A stretch of 64,000 nt of DNA, from NCBI RefSeq assembly GCF_022399565.1, contig NZ_JAJTUT010000002.1, forward strand, positions 372,001 through 436,000, given 5' to 3'. This DNA comes from Flavobacterium algicola. Lineage in GTDB: Bacteria > Bacteroidota > Bacteroidia > Flavobacteriales > Flavobacteriaceae. Below are positions 1 through 7,272 of the stretch, piece by piece. The position numbers and the translations under genes are program-made. The notes under the pieces are model-generated. The model was given only the letters and a program-made list of their open reading frames with translations, was not told where the DNA came from and did not search any database. Position 1 is the first letter of the stretch; every line of letters starts with the position of its first letter.

Positions 1-1239
1 ATTATCAGCATGTTGGCGTTTTTTCTTTAACACCAAAATACAAGTTGGGATGCTGGTTCCATAAAAAATATTGGCGGGTAGGCCTATTACGGCATCGAGG
101 TAATTTTTCTCTTTGATTAGGTATTGGCGTATGTGACCTTCGGCACCGCCACGAAACAAAACGCCGTGAGGCAATACGATTGCCATGGTTCCGTTGTCAT
201 CCAGTTGGTGCACCATGTGTTGCACAAAGGCAAAATCAGCTTTGGAAGATGGGGCTAGTTTTCCGTAGGCTGAGAAACGCTCATCGGTCATGTGTAGCGG
301 GCTGGCACTCCAGTTGGCCGAGAATGGCGGATTGGCCACGATGGCTTCAAAACGCATATCATAATGTTGCGGACGCTCGAGGGTGTCTTCGTTCTTGATG
401 TCGAAACGTTTGTAGTGTACGTCATGCATGATCATGTTCATACGACAAAGGTTGTAGGTCGTAGGATTCATTTCTTGTCCGTAAAAGGCGCTAACATCTT
501 TGACTTCCTTTGCTACTCGCAACAATAATGAACCCGAACCACAAGTAGGGTCGTACACGCTTTTTAATTTGTCCTTACCTACTGTAACCAGTTGTGCCAA
601 GATGCTGCTGACTTGTTGTGGGGTATAAAACTCTCCTGCTTTCTTGCCTGCGCCACTGGCAAACTGCCCGATTAGGTATTCGTAAGCATCGCCTAGAACA
701 TCGCTGTCGGTGTTTTCGAGATCAAAGTCGATTTCGTCTAGATGTACAAGAACTTTTACAATCAGCTCGTTTTTATCCGCTTCGGATTTTCCAAGTTTGT
801 GCGAAGTCAAATCAAGATCAGAAAATAGATTACCAAAATCCTCTTCACTTTCTGATCCCATGGTACTTTGCTCAATGTGCGTAAGCACTTTTGATAAATC
901 GCCAAGGATAAAATTATTTTTCCCACCTGCGTTGCCTCTTCTTGCCAACTCTGAAAACAATTCAGAAGGCAATAAGAAGTAGCCTAATTTGTCTAAGGCA
1001 AGTTGTTTTATTTCTTTAAGTAAAGTAGTTTCTTCTTGATGTCCTTCGACTTCTTGAAAGCTGAGTCCGTCTGGTTTTAGGATGGTATTGGCGTACAGAT
1101 CCATCTTGGTGCTCAGGTATTTATAGAAGATAAAACCTAATATGTAATCTCTAAAATCATCGGCGTCCATCTTGCCACGTAGGGTGTTTGCAATGTTCCA
1201 GAGTTGTTGTTCTAATTTTTGTTTTTGTTCGGCTGCCAT
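1..1239 (-). CDS. hsdM: Type I restriction-modification methylase subunit HsdM (5' part; gene runs off the left edge)
   Basis: Translating the minus strand from the ATG at 1237-1239 gives an uninterrupted 413-codon frame to the window edge. It begins MAAEQKQKLEQQLW, followed by an HsdM N-terminal helical domain. The N6-adenine methylase core follows, with motif I DPTCGSGSLLL near residue 229 and catalytic motif IV NPPF near residue 303. HsdM transfers a methyl group from SAM to adenine and forms the type I complex with HsdS and HsdR. The family is usually about 500 residues, so roughly the last 90 are missing. hsdS and hsdR would lie to the left, outside the window. The frame has no stop, so this is an edge truncation and not a pseudogene. 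Confidence 0.93.
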   Translation of the reverse strand, partial: MAAEQKQKLEQQLWNIANTLRGKMDADDFRDYILGFIFYKYLSTKMDLYANTILKPDGLSFQEVEGHQEETTLLKEIKQLALDKLGYFLLPSELFSELARRGNAGGKNNFILGDLSKVLTHIEQSTMGSESEEDFGNLFSDLDLTSHKLGKSEADKNELIVKVLVHLDEIDFDLENTDSDVLGDAYEYLIGQFASGAGKKAGEFYTPQQVSSILAQLVTVGKDKLKSVYDPTCGSGSLLLRVAKEVKDVSAFYGQEMNPTTYNLCRMNMIMHDVHYKRFDIKNEDTLERPQHYDMRFEAIVANPPFSANWSASPLHMTDERFSAYGKLAPSSKADFAFVQHMVHQLDDNGTMAIVLPHGVLFRGGAEGHIRQYLIKEKNYLDAVIGLPANIFYGTSIPTCILVLKKKRQHADN

Positions 1240-1603
1240 GAAGCAATTTTTGTCTTAAAATTTTTATGAAGCTAAAGTATTAATTATATCCTAATTTGTA
1301 ATGAGGAAAACCGTAATTACGGTACACAAATAAATATTTTTATTTTTTTATAGCTTCCTTCGATGCGTTTTTGCTGCTTTTCTTTCTATTTTGCAAACTA
1401 AATTTTGTCATGAAAGAAAAAATCAACTAAAATAATAATAAGTATTGATTGCTCAGACAGAGGATTTCTATTTTTTAGTGTGAATTGTTCTGCACGCTGA
1501 ATCCCTATTTAATAAAAAAGAAATAGCACTTTGTTACCGTCAAGCTTTTCATCATCTCTTTTATAATTAGGCCTTTAATTTGCTTACTACTCAACAATTA
1601 TAA
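1240..1603. other. Intergenic region without a recognisable gene
   Basis: This is 364 bp of AT-rich spacer between the divergently placed 5' end of hsdM and the 3' end of the hemolysin III gene. It must hold the hsdM promoter, but I found no exact TAnnTTTG box on the minus strand. No RNA gene or long palindrome was seen. Confidence 0.5.
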
Positions 1604-2251
1604 TTAATTCGACGCTACCGCTAATAAAATAGCAACGTAGTGACAAATGGCAGCTGCGAGCACAAAGAAATGCCAGACCGCATGATTGTAGGGGTATTTC
1701 TTCCATAAGTAAAAAATCACACCCATAAGGTAAAGGGCACAGCCAATAAGAATCATAGCGAGAATGTTAGAGGGTATACTTTCGAAAAAAGTACGTCCGC
1801 CAACAATCATGATTAAACCCATGGCAATATAAATTAGGGTCGAAAAAATCTTCCATTTCCCTATAAAAAAGATCTTATACATTATTCCTAATGCTGTAAG
1901 GCCCCACAAAATTGATAGTAGTGTAATACCAAAAGAATTGAGCAGATACATTAGCAAAAACGGCGTGTACGTACCCGCTATCATGAAATAAATACTGATA
2001 TGGTCAAGGATTTCTAGTGTACGTTTTGCTTGTGGATGCTGGATTCCGTGGTAGAGAGTAGAGAAAGTAAAGAGCTGCAAAAAACAAAAACCATATATGG
2101 CTGCACCAATAATGCCAGCAGTGTTATCACTTTTGATGGCAAATGCAATTAGAATTGGAACACTTACGATGCCAAAAATAATTCCAAAACCATGAACGAT
2201 ACTGTTGATAAGTTCTTGTCTAATTCGGATGTTTGAATTTTGAGTTCGCAT
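1604..2251 (-). CDS. Hemolysin III / PAQR-family integral membrane protein
   Basis: The 215-residue polytopic protein has about seven hydrophobic segments. It carries the family's conserved histidine motifs: HGFG near the N-terminus, STLYHG followed by LDHISIYFMIAGTYTPF in the middle, and HAVWHF near the C-terminus. In the PAQR/HlyIII superfamily these His and Asp residues form an intramembrane metal site and the proteins are thought to act as hydrolases. The 'hemolysin' name comes from a Bacillus homologue and says little about function here. The length is normal. The gene stands alone and reads toward hsdM. Confidence 0.9.
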   Translation of the reverse strand: MRTQNSNIRIRQELINSIVHGFGIIFGIVSVPILIAFAIKSDNTAGIIGAAIYGFCFLQLFTFSTLYHGIQHPQAKRTLEILDHISIYFMIAGTYTPFLLMYLLNSFGITLLSILWGLTALGIMYKIFFIGKWKIFSTLIYIAMGLIMIVGGRTFFESIPSNILAMILIGCALYLMGVIFYLWKKYPYNHAVWHFFVLAAAICHYVAILLAVASN

Positions 2252-2688
2252 ACAATTAATTTAATAAGGCTTGATGTGCTTGCCTCTTTTTGTAAAATTA
2301 CTTAAATCTATCTCTAACAAGGCTCTATCCGTTCTATAATTTACTATTTTATCAGGATCATTTTTACTTACGGAAGTTGTAAACAAGGAAAGCATAAAAT
2401 TATAATTGCACGGTGCTAAGGTTGCTTTTGTTTTTTCTTACCTAATTTTCTCAAACTGTATATTCTATAACTATTATTTGTAATTATATCCAGATCAAAA
2501 AAAAAAGGTCTTTATATACCAATTACGAACTATCTACAACTGTAGTAACGATAAGAATATTGCGATGTTATTATTGGCTCACTGGTAATCCCCAACTTTT
2601 GCAGTTGATCCATTTGAAGCAATAGTAGAGTAGTGGGTTGTAAGTAGTATAAACAAAAACAAATAATAAAAAAGTATCGAATTTTTAA
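2252..2688. other. Intergenic region, no gene seen
   Basis: This AT-rich spacer lies between the hemolysin III gene and the tRNA-derived sequences at the prophage's left end. The only open frame (2579-2851, minus) runs through tRNA-derived repeats and is not credible. The hemolysin III promoter must lie here, but no clear consensus box was found. Confidence 0.45.
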
Positions 2689-2735
2689 GAAGGCAGAAGG
2701 ATTCGAACCTTCGACCGTCCCTCTTAAAAAAATCG
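2689..2735 (-). pseudogene. Decayed tRNA-Arg 3' fragment (second, older attachment-site remnant)
   Basis: 29 bp (2689-2717) are identical to the T-arm and acceptor end of the tRNA-Arg at 39151-39224. After that the anticodon stem diverges, with a run of A residues where the anticodon should be, and the D-arm is lost. It lies about 110 bp outside attL. It may be a relic attL from an earlier element at the same site, or a duplicated and decayed tRNA. It cannot fold into a full cloverleaf. Confidence 0.7.
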
Positions 2736-2766
2736 GGATGCTCTATTTCATCATTACTATAAACAA

Positions 2767-2798
2767 AAAAACCGATACAAATAAATGTATCGGTTTTT
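2767..2798 (-). terminator. Host terminator originally downstream of the tRNA-Arg operon
   Basis: Perfect 13-bp arms (2767-2779 and 2786-2798) enclose a short A/T loop, with a T-tract on the minus-strand side. The hairpin directly abuts attL on the chromosome side. Before integration it would have followed the tRNA-Arg 3' end. Confidence 0.75.
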
Positions 2799-2844
2799 GT
2801 GAAGGCAGAAGGATTCGAACCTTCGACCGCCTGCTTAGAAGGCA
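2798..2844. repeat. attL (47-bp core repeat)
   Basis: Identical over 47 bp to 39149-39195. It comprises the tRNA-Arg 3' part from the anticodon region through the discriminator base plus two flanking bases. Identity ends at 2844, where the phage sequence starts. Confidence 0.93.
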
Positions 2845-2904
2845 CAAACAAAAATCTTTTAAATACCTAACTATAAGGTAATTACAATTTACAATCTTTT
2901 ATTT

Positions 2905-2932
2905 TATGCAAAAATAAATCATTTTTTGCATA
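2905..2932. repeat. Candidate integrase arm-type sites, left arm
   Basis: Two copies of TATGCAAAAA face each other (2905-2914 plus, 2923-2932 minus), 60 to 90 bp inside attL. The same decamer occurs twice as a direct repeat in the right arm (39029-39049). Shared short repeats in both prophage arms are the usual layout of integrase or excisionase arm sites. The role is inferred. Confidence 0.5.
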
Positions 2933-2934
2933 AA

Positions 2935-2962
2935 AAAAGGCGGTTCTGCAAAACCGCCTTTT
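2935..2962 (-). terminator. Terminator of the late (lysis) operon
   Basis: 11-bp arms (AAAAGGCGGTT at 2935-2945 and its complement at 2952-2962) are followed on the minus strand by a T-run. It lies just after the last phage gene (stop at 2974). Confidence 0.85.
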
Positions 2963-2973
2963 CAACCAAATAA

Positions 2974-3558
2974 TCAAACAATCAACACAACAACTATTTT
3001 TTTTATACCAAATATATTGGTTTTATACCTCCATATCAACCAGACAATTGCAGCAATGATTATAAATATCCAAATCAAATGATACGGGTTCCAAGCTTGG
3101 CGTTCGGTGGAGGATTCCTTATTTTCTTTCTTTACATCACTAACTTCTTTTTTGTTGTTTTGCAAAGCTTCTTTTTTGTCTGTTTTGACACTATTTTCAA
3201 TTTGCGACTTCACTTGAGTTTGAGTGTTATTGTTGCGGGTAGTTGTCTCGGTGACTTCTTTTGAATTGTGCAGCTCTTTTTTAACTCCTTTTTCGTCAAT
3301 GTATGACGCTGGCTTTGTCGGGTCGACCGGTTCAACTGTTTTTTTTACAGTTGTGGTTTGATCCTGGTTATTAATCGTAGTAGCTTCAGTGGTTTTAACA
3401 TTCGATTCTACATTTTCGGACTTGTCACTTTTTGACTTGTCAATTATCTCCGATTTTACAACCTCACTAGTTTTTGATTTATCTGCTTTTCGAGCACCGC
3501 AAGAAAGTACCAGGATAAATACTAGCGATAGAACTATGTAATTTATTACTTTTTTCAT
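2974..3558 (-). CDS. Lipoprotein with C-terminal membrane segment; candidate unimolecular spanin
   Basis: The 194-residue protein starts with a lipoprotein signal (lipobox LVLSC, Cys about residue 20). A long polar region rich in Lys, Glu, Ser, Thr and Asn follows (about 25-155). A single hydrophobic helix (about 162-180) ends in a positive patch (RYKTN). Outer-membrane lipid anchor plus C-terminal inner-membrane helix is the topology of u-spanins such as T1 gp11, which fuse the two membranes after endolysin has acted. It is the last gene of the late operon, in the lysis region, and overlaps the previous gene by 4 nt. No sequence match to a known spanin was recognised, so the role rests on topology and position. 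Confidence 0.6.
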   Translation of the reverse strand: MKKVINYIVLSLVFILVLSCGARKADKSKTSEVVKSEIIDKSKSDKSENVESNVKTTEATTINNQDQTTTVKKTVEPVDPTKPASYIDEKGVKKELHNSKEVTETTTRNNNTQTQVKSQIENSVKTDKKEALQNNKKEVSDVKKENKESSTERQAWNPYHLIWIFIIIAAIVWLIWRYKTNIFGIKKIVVVLIV

Positions 3559-3827
3559 AATGGGTTTTGGTTTTTTTGTTCTAGACTTTTAACATCTTCT
3601 TTAAATTGCTTAATTACACCTTTAGGTACCGCTCCATCTTGCGACAACCAATATTTGTACTCCTCAAATAATTTCATTTCTTGTGGAGTTTTCTCTATGA
3701 TACTCCTTTGGCTCTGAATGGGACGTGAGATAAGCCATTTGCTTATTTTAACCTCACGAGATAGCATCGCCAAATACATATATTTGGACTTGGCGATGAT
3801 TTGGAGTGGGTTGGTGATTGTTGGCAT
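3555..3827 (-). CDS. Small phage protein of unknown function
   Basis: 90 residues, mostly helical and basic, with no signal peptide. Its start overlaps the stop of the fibre gene by one base and its end overlaps the next gene's start, so it is translated as part of the late operon. No family was recognised. Confidence 0.65.
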   Translation of the reverse strand: MPTITNPLQIIAKSKYMYLAMLSREVKISKWLISRPIQSQRSIIEKTPQEMKLFEEYKYWLSQDGAVPKGVIKQFKEDVKSLEQKNQNPL

Positions 3828-5854
3828 TATACTATCTTATTAATTGCAGCCGATATTATAGAAGCAATTAATTGTTGACCTGCATCTGTTGGATGCACTT
3901 TATCACCTTGAAAATAAGTTGTGTTACTACTTGCACCTACATCCCCTAATAATGGTTCGGCATTTAAATCGGCAAACTCATCCGCAAAATACTTCCAAGA
4001 TGTTCTGATTTCAGTATTAAACTCTGTATAAAAATTGGGGTAATTTAAAGCTAGTGCATCACCTCTATCTATTAAGCTACAAACTATAACTTTCCATCCC
4101 GCTCTTTTAAACAAAGAAGCAGAAGCCTTTAAATTAACCAAGGAAACTTTTGCAGTATTATTACCAATATCGTTAGTACCAAAAAATAAAACAGCTATAT
4201 TATATTTTTTAGGACTTAAATACAATGTTGGGAACCCAAGAGCACCATTTATACAATTACCAGATGTTATACCTGCCCATCCTTTATTTAGTATCTTAAA
4301 CGACTCCGTAACAGTAATTTTCCCTAGGTATGAACCTGCGCCGGCACCATCTGTAATTGAATCTCCTAAACCTAAGAGAATGTTTTCTGTAGATTTTAAA
4401 TTATAACTTTCAGGTTTTTTTGTACCTCTGCTATTTAATAAGCTTCTGATATTATTACTAGTTTTTAAAACTTCATAATCTTCATGCAAACTACTATAAG
4501 ATGCAAAGTAGTAAATGTTTGCGTTTAATCTTCCTACTCCGTTAGCATTTGACTGTCCAAACCATGGCGTACCGTTACGCCCTAAGTATATATTAGTATC
4601 TCTACTTACATACGCAGAAACTTCTTCCCCATTATAATATGTCTTAGATAATACACTACCATTATTAGGTACTGTAATAGCTATTATATACGTATTAGTT
4701 GGTGTTGGTTGGAATGTTTGACTTAACTTATTTACAGATGTAACGTGAGCACCTTGCCAATGATTACCATTAGTTATTTCCGTACCCATTATATTAAGAT
4801 TACTCAAACCTGTTGAATTTCCTAAAATAGCGTGGTAAAGGCTCTTATTGTCTTCTGAAATATCGGCAACTATATAAATAGTTTGCGCTGTGGATAAAGA
4901 ATCAACATGACCTGTAGCATATTTACCATTTTCAGCATAAAACCCTCCTCCTGAAACTGACGTTGGATTACCTACGTAAGTACCGTTCTTACTATTACCT
5001 GAGTAGTCAATTAACACTGTTTTTACATCTTCATCAAATCTATATTCCGCAAGCAAAAACGGGTCTTTAGGTGTTATAAAATCCTTACCATCTTCACCCA
5101 GAGCCTTAACCCCAGTATCAGTATCACCAATTTGCCAATTACCCGCTTGATTAATAAATGGAGTTAATCCATCTTCACCATCAACATAATCGGTTCCTTT
5201 TTGCGGAGTTATACCATCTTCCCCCTGAGCTTTAACCCCAGTATCAACATCACCAATTTGCCAATTACCCGATGTATTAATAAATGGAGTTAACCCATCT
5301 TCGCCATCAACATAATCGGTACCTTTTTGCGGTGTCAAACCATCTTCACCCTGAGCTTTTACACCAGTATCTTCAGTACCAATCTGCCAATTACCAGAAG
5401 CGTTAATAAATGGCGTTAATCCATCTTCACCACCACCAATACCATCGCCCGAAACTCTATAAATACTCTCCAAAAACACATTGGTATTGGTTTGATCTAG
5501 AGAAACGTTTATTTTGAAGGTCGCTTTGATGTATTTTGAAAGTTCGTCGTTGGCTGTTAATTCATTTGTTGTAATAATAGTCAAGCAGCCAATTTCGTTG
5601 GATTTATAAACACCCAATAAATCTGTTGTTATTGCTATCGAAATCTTTCTAGTTCCCGAAAATCTTGATGTCACCAATGACGACATTCGAGCATACCATA
5701 AATTTTCGATATCTGGGTCTTTTTCGAGCGTTCCAGCTGCAATACTAAAACCAAGATCACCGATATAAACAGAGAAGTCTTCGATTTCAGAAGCTTGCAA
5801 CCCGCTAATATTAAAACCTAGAGAAACACTTTCTCCTTTGTGTACTTTTATCAT
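3827..5854 (-). CDS. Tail fibre / receptor-binding protein with repeats, LamG-like domain and SGNH hydrolase domain
   Basis: The 675-residue protein has a modular order. Residues 1-135 form a beta-rich N-terminal domain like those that attach baseplate proteins. Residues 142-255 hold three Gly-rich repeats built on GEDGLTPFIN, GNWQIG and DTGVKA. Residues 265-470 resemble a concanavalin/LamG sandwich. The C-terminus is an SGNH/GDSL esterase: block I GDSIT (Ser499), block II Gly in GWAGITS, block III GTND (Asn561) and block V DKVHP (Asp651, His654). Such domains typically remove acetyl groups from surface polysaccharides, so the protein probably binds and trims the host capsule or LPS. The repeats may be a flexible or trimeric stalk. 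Confidence 0.85.
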   Translation of the reverse strand: MIKVHKGESVSLGFNISGLQASEIEDFSVYIGDLGFSIAAGTLEKDPDIENLWYARMSSLVTSRFSGTRKISIAITTDLLGVYKSNEIGCLTIITTNELTANDELSKYIKATFKINVSLDQTNTNVFLESIYRVSGDGIGGGEDGLTPFINASGNWQIGTEDTGVKAQGEDGLTPQKGTDYVDGEDGLTPFINTSGNWQIGDVDTGVKAQGEDGITPQKGTDYVDGEDGLTPFINQAGNWQIGDTDTGVKALGEDGKDFITPKDPFLLAEYRFDEDVKTVLIDYSGNSKNGTYVGNPTSVSGGGFYAENGKYATGHVDSLSTAQTIYIVADISEDNKSLYHAILGNSTGLSNLNIMGTEITNGNHWQGAHVTSVNKLSQTFQPTPTNTYIIAITVPNNGSVLSKTYYNGEEVSAYVSRDTNIYLGRNGTPWFGQSNANGVGRLNANIYYFASYSSLHEDYEVLKTSNNIRSLLNSRGTKKPESYNLKSTENILLGLGDSITDGAGAGSYLGKITVTESFKILNKGWAGITSGNCINGALGFPTLYLSPKKYNIAVLFFGTNDIGNNTAKVSLVNLKASASLFKRAGWKVIVCSLIDRGDALALNYPNFYTEFNTEIRTSWKYFADEFADLNAEPLLGDVGASSNTTYFQGDKVHPTDAGQQLIASIISAAINKIV
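5085..5445 (-). repeat. Three tandem coding repeats in the fibre gene
   Basis: Roughly 120-bp units repeat in frame and encode the GEDGLTPFIN...GNWQIG...DTGVKA units of the fibre. Unit copies differ by a few bases. Their number could change by recombination and alter fibre length. Confidence 0.75.
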
Positions 5855-5880
5855 ACTGTTTGTTTTAAAAATTCTTATAC

Positions 5881-6189
5881 TTATTTTACCGCTCTATTTA
5901 TCCAACCTACCAAAAACTTGATTTGTGACGAATTTCTTTGAACGATGCCGTTGTAATATTTTACCCGCTCCAGGCGATACCTTTCTTGAAAAAGACTGTC
6001 GTTTTTCTTCTTGATCACTACTTGTAAACTATCGTATTTTTTAGTCAAATAAATAGTGTCTGTGATAATGATTTCAATTGGTTCTGGACATTGGTGCGTT
6101 TCAATTATTTCTTTCGAAATTGGTTCTGCATCCTTTGCTTTTTTTGTCATACAGCCAAAAAAGAGCAGTACTATAATTAAATATTTCAT
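5881..6189 (-). CDS. Embedded lipoprotein reading from an internal start of the endolysin gene (candidate o-spanin)
   Basis: An internal ATG (6187-6189) in the same frame would give a 102-residue lipoprotein: signal MKYLIIVLLFFGC with cleavage before Cys13, then a charged helical region sharing the endolysin's C-terminus. The bases before the ATG are A-rich, which suits Bacteroidota starts. With the neighbouring gene at 6669-6947 (N-terminal membrane helix plus coiled coil) it could form a two-part spanin. Separate translation is an inference. Confidence 0.4.
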   Translation of the reverse strand: MKYLIIVLLFFGCMTKKAKDAEPISKEIIETHQCPEPIEIIITDTIYLTKKYDSLQVVIKKKNDSLFQERYRLERVKYYNGIVQRNSSQIKFLVGWINRAVK

Positions 6190-6594
6190 TTGATTTATAT
6201 GATTCAAAAATCCGTTGGTCATCGTTATACCTGTAGCATAATTTTTTGCTTCACGAGCCAATTTTATTGCCGTGCCTGGTCCAGATGTTACAGCCATATC
6301 ATAAATCATATTGGCCGTGTCTTGATCGAATATTTCATCCCCTCGGATAACATCCCAATAATTCTTTTTATAAATTTTATCGACTGTCTCCAATCTCAGG
6401 TTTTTCATTTCAAGCAAATTAGGCGTTCGACCTAAATAAGCCGCAAGAACAGGAGCACTAATACCGTAATTGGTCCCGATCAAAATTCCTTTACCAACTT
6501 TACCACCCGTCCAGTTGCCGTTGTCTTCTTTATGACTCGAATAACCACCTTCAGACTTTCGGGTTAAACGGTCTGCTATTTCAAATTTTGCCAT
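5881..6594 (-). CDS. Endolysin (GH108 muramidase type) interrupted in frame by a lipoprotein-like segment
   Basis: Residues 1-90 are a glycoside hydrolase 108 domain with the catalytic EGGY (Glu15) and the TNYGIS motif; it would cut peptidoglycan. Residues 91-133 begin the usual C-terminal peptidoglycan-binding domain, and residues 203-236 end it with the family's typical tail (YYNGIV...QIKFLVGWINR). Between them about 60 extra residues are inserted, opening with MKYLIIVLLFFGC, a complete lipoprotein signal (Cys148), then a polar stretch. The frame stays open throughout. GH108 endolysins are normally about 170-190 residues; this one has 237. It sits between holin/spanin-like genes and the fibre gene. 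Confidence 0.8.
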   Translation of the reverse strand: MAKFEIADRLTRKSEGGYSSHKEDNGNWTGGKVGKGILIGTNYGISAPVLAAYLGRTPNLLEMKNLRLETVDKIYKKNYWDVIRGDEIFDQDTANMIYDMAVTSGPGTAIKLAREAKNYATGITMTNGFLNHINQMKYLIIVLLFFGCMTKKAKDAEPISKEIIETHQCPEPIEIIITDTIYLTKKYDSLQVVIKKKNDSLFQERYRLERVKYYNGIVQRNSSQIKFLVGWINRAVK

Positions 6595-6668
6595 GGCTTA
6601 ATGTTGTTTACTTTTCGATTATTAGAGCGGGACATTGATGACCCTCTGTCATACAAAAAGGTTGTTTT

Positions 6669-6947
6669 TTACTGTTCGATTTTTTTTTCAGCGTCCAGGA
6701 CTCGCTGATTTGCATTGTCGATTTTTATTTGTGTGATCGTCTCAATTATTTTATCGAGTTTAAAATCAATTTTTGCTTTGTAATCTTCCTGTTTGTCTAT
6801 TTTTTTTTCGTTGTTGGTAATACGTTCATTTTGATTTGATGAACTTATTTTGATTTCGATATAACAACCAATCACAAGGACCAACAGGCCACAAAAGGAA
6901 GAGAACAATTGATTTACCGATAATTTTACTGTTGGGTTATCTTCCAT
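6669..6947 (-). CDS. Small membrane protein with coiled coil (lysis cassette; i-spanin- or holin-like)
   Basis: In the 92-residue protein a hydrophobic segment spans about residues 15-33. A long heptad-like charged helix rich in Lys, Asp, Asn and Ile fills residues 38-92. One N-terminal membrane anchor with a coiled coil is the layout of inner-membrane spanins (Rz), though holin accessory proteins look similar. It starts one base downstream of the holin-like gene's stop and lies just before the endolysin. Confidence 0.6.
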   Translation of the reverse strand: MEDNPTVKLSVNQLFSSFCGLLVLVIGCYIEIKISSSNQNERITNNEKKIDKQEDYKAKIDFKLDKIIETITQIKIDNANQRVLDAEKKIEQ

Positions 6948-7256
6948 TTACGACTCTTTTTTATCTAAATATTTTTTTAAAATCAGCAAGGCTATTTCGT
7001 TGTGCGTGAGACCAATTACCAAGGCCCCGAATGAAGTTGGTTGAATGCCTAGAATTTCGTCAGAGAACCGTATTGAAATAAAAGTGATCATGAATCCTAA
7101 TATCATTTGCTCGAGGGTGACAGGGTAGGTTTTTAACCCACCATATACGCGCCGAATCAAGATACCTAATAAAGCACCCATCAAAGCCAACAGCATCCAA
7201 GCGACGTATGTAGGCAAATCTATTGTTCCAAAAAACTGTATTGTAAATTTTTCCAT
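6948..7256 (-). CDS. Putative holin
   Basis: The 102-residue protein has hydrophobic segments near residues 13-35, 48-65 and 78-93 and a charged C-terminus (KKYLDKKES). Small size, multiple membrane spans and position directly before the coiled-coil protein and endolysin make it the best holin candidate: it would permeabilise the inner membrane at the end of the lytic cycle. No family signature was recognised. Confidence 0.6.
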   Translation of the reverse strand: MEKFTIQFFGTIDLPTYVAWMLLALMGALLGILIRRVYGGLKTYPVTLEQMILGFMITFISIRFSDEILGIQPTSFGALVIGLTHNEIALLILKKYLDKKES

Positions 7257-7272
7257 TTTTGTGTTTTTATGA

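Noticed and set aside
1..1239. Three plus-strand open frames (180-398, 618-884, 710-982)
   Set aside because: They are shadows of hsdM, whose minus-strand frame runs off the window edge.
2579..2851. 90-codon minus-strand open frame across the attL region
   Set aside because: It translates tRNA-derived repeats and a terminator; not protein-like.
5085..5445. Tandem repeats considered as a CRISPR array
   Set aside because: Units are about 120 bp, nearly identical throughout and in coding frame; there are no variable spacers and no cas genes.
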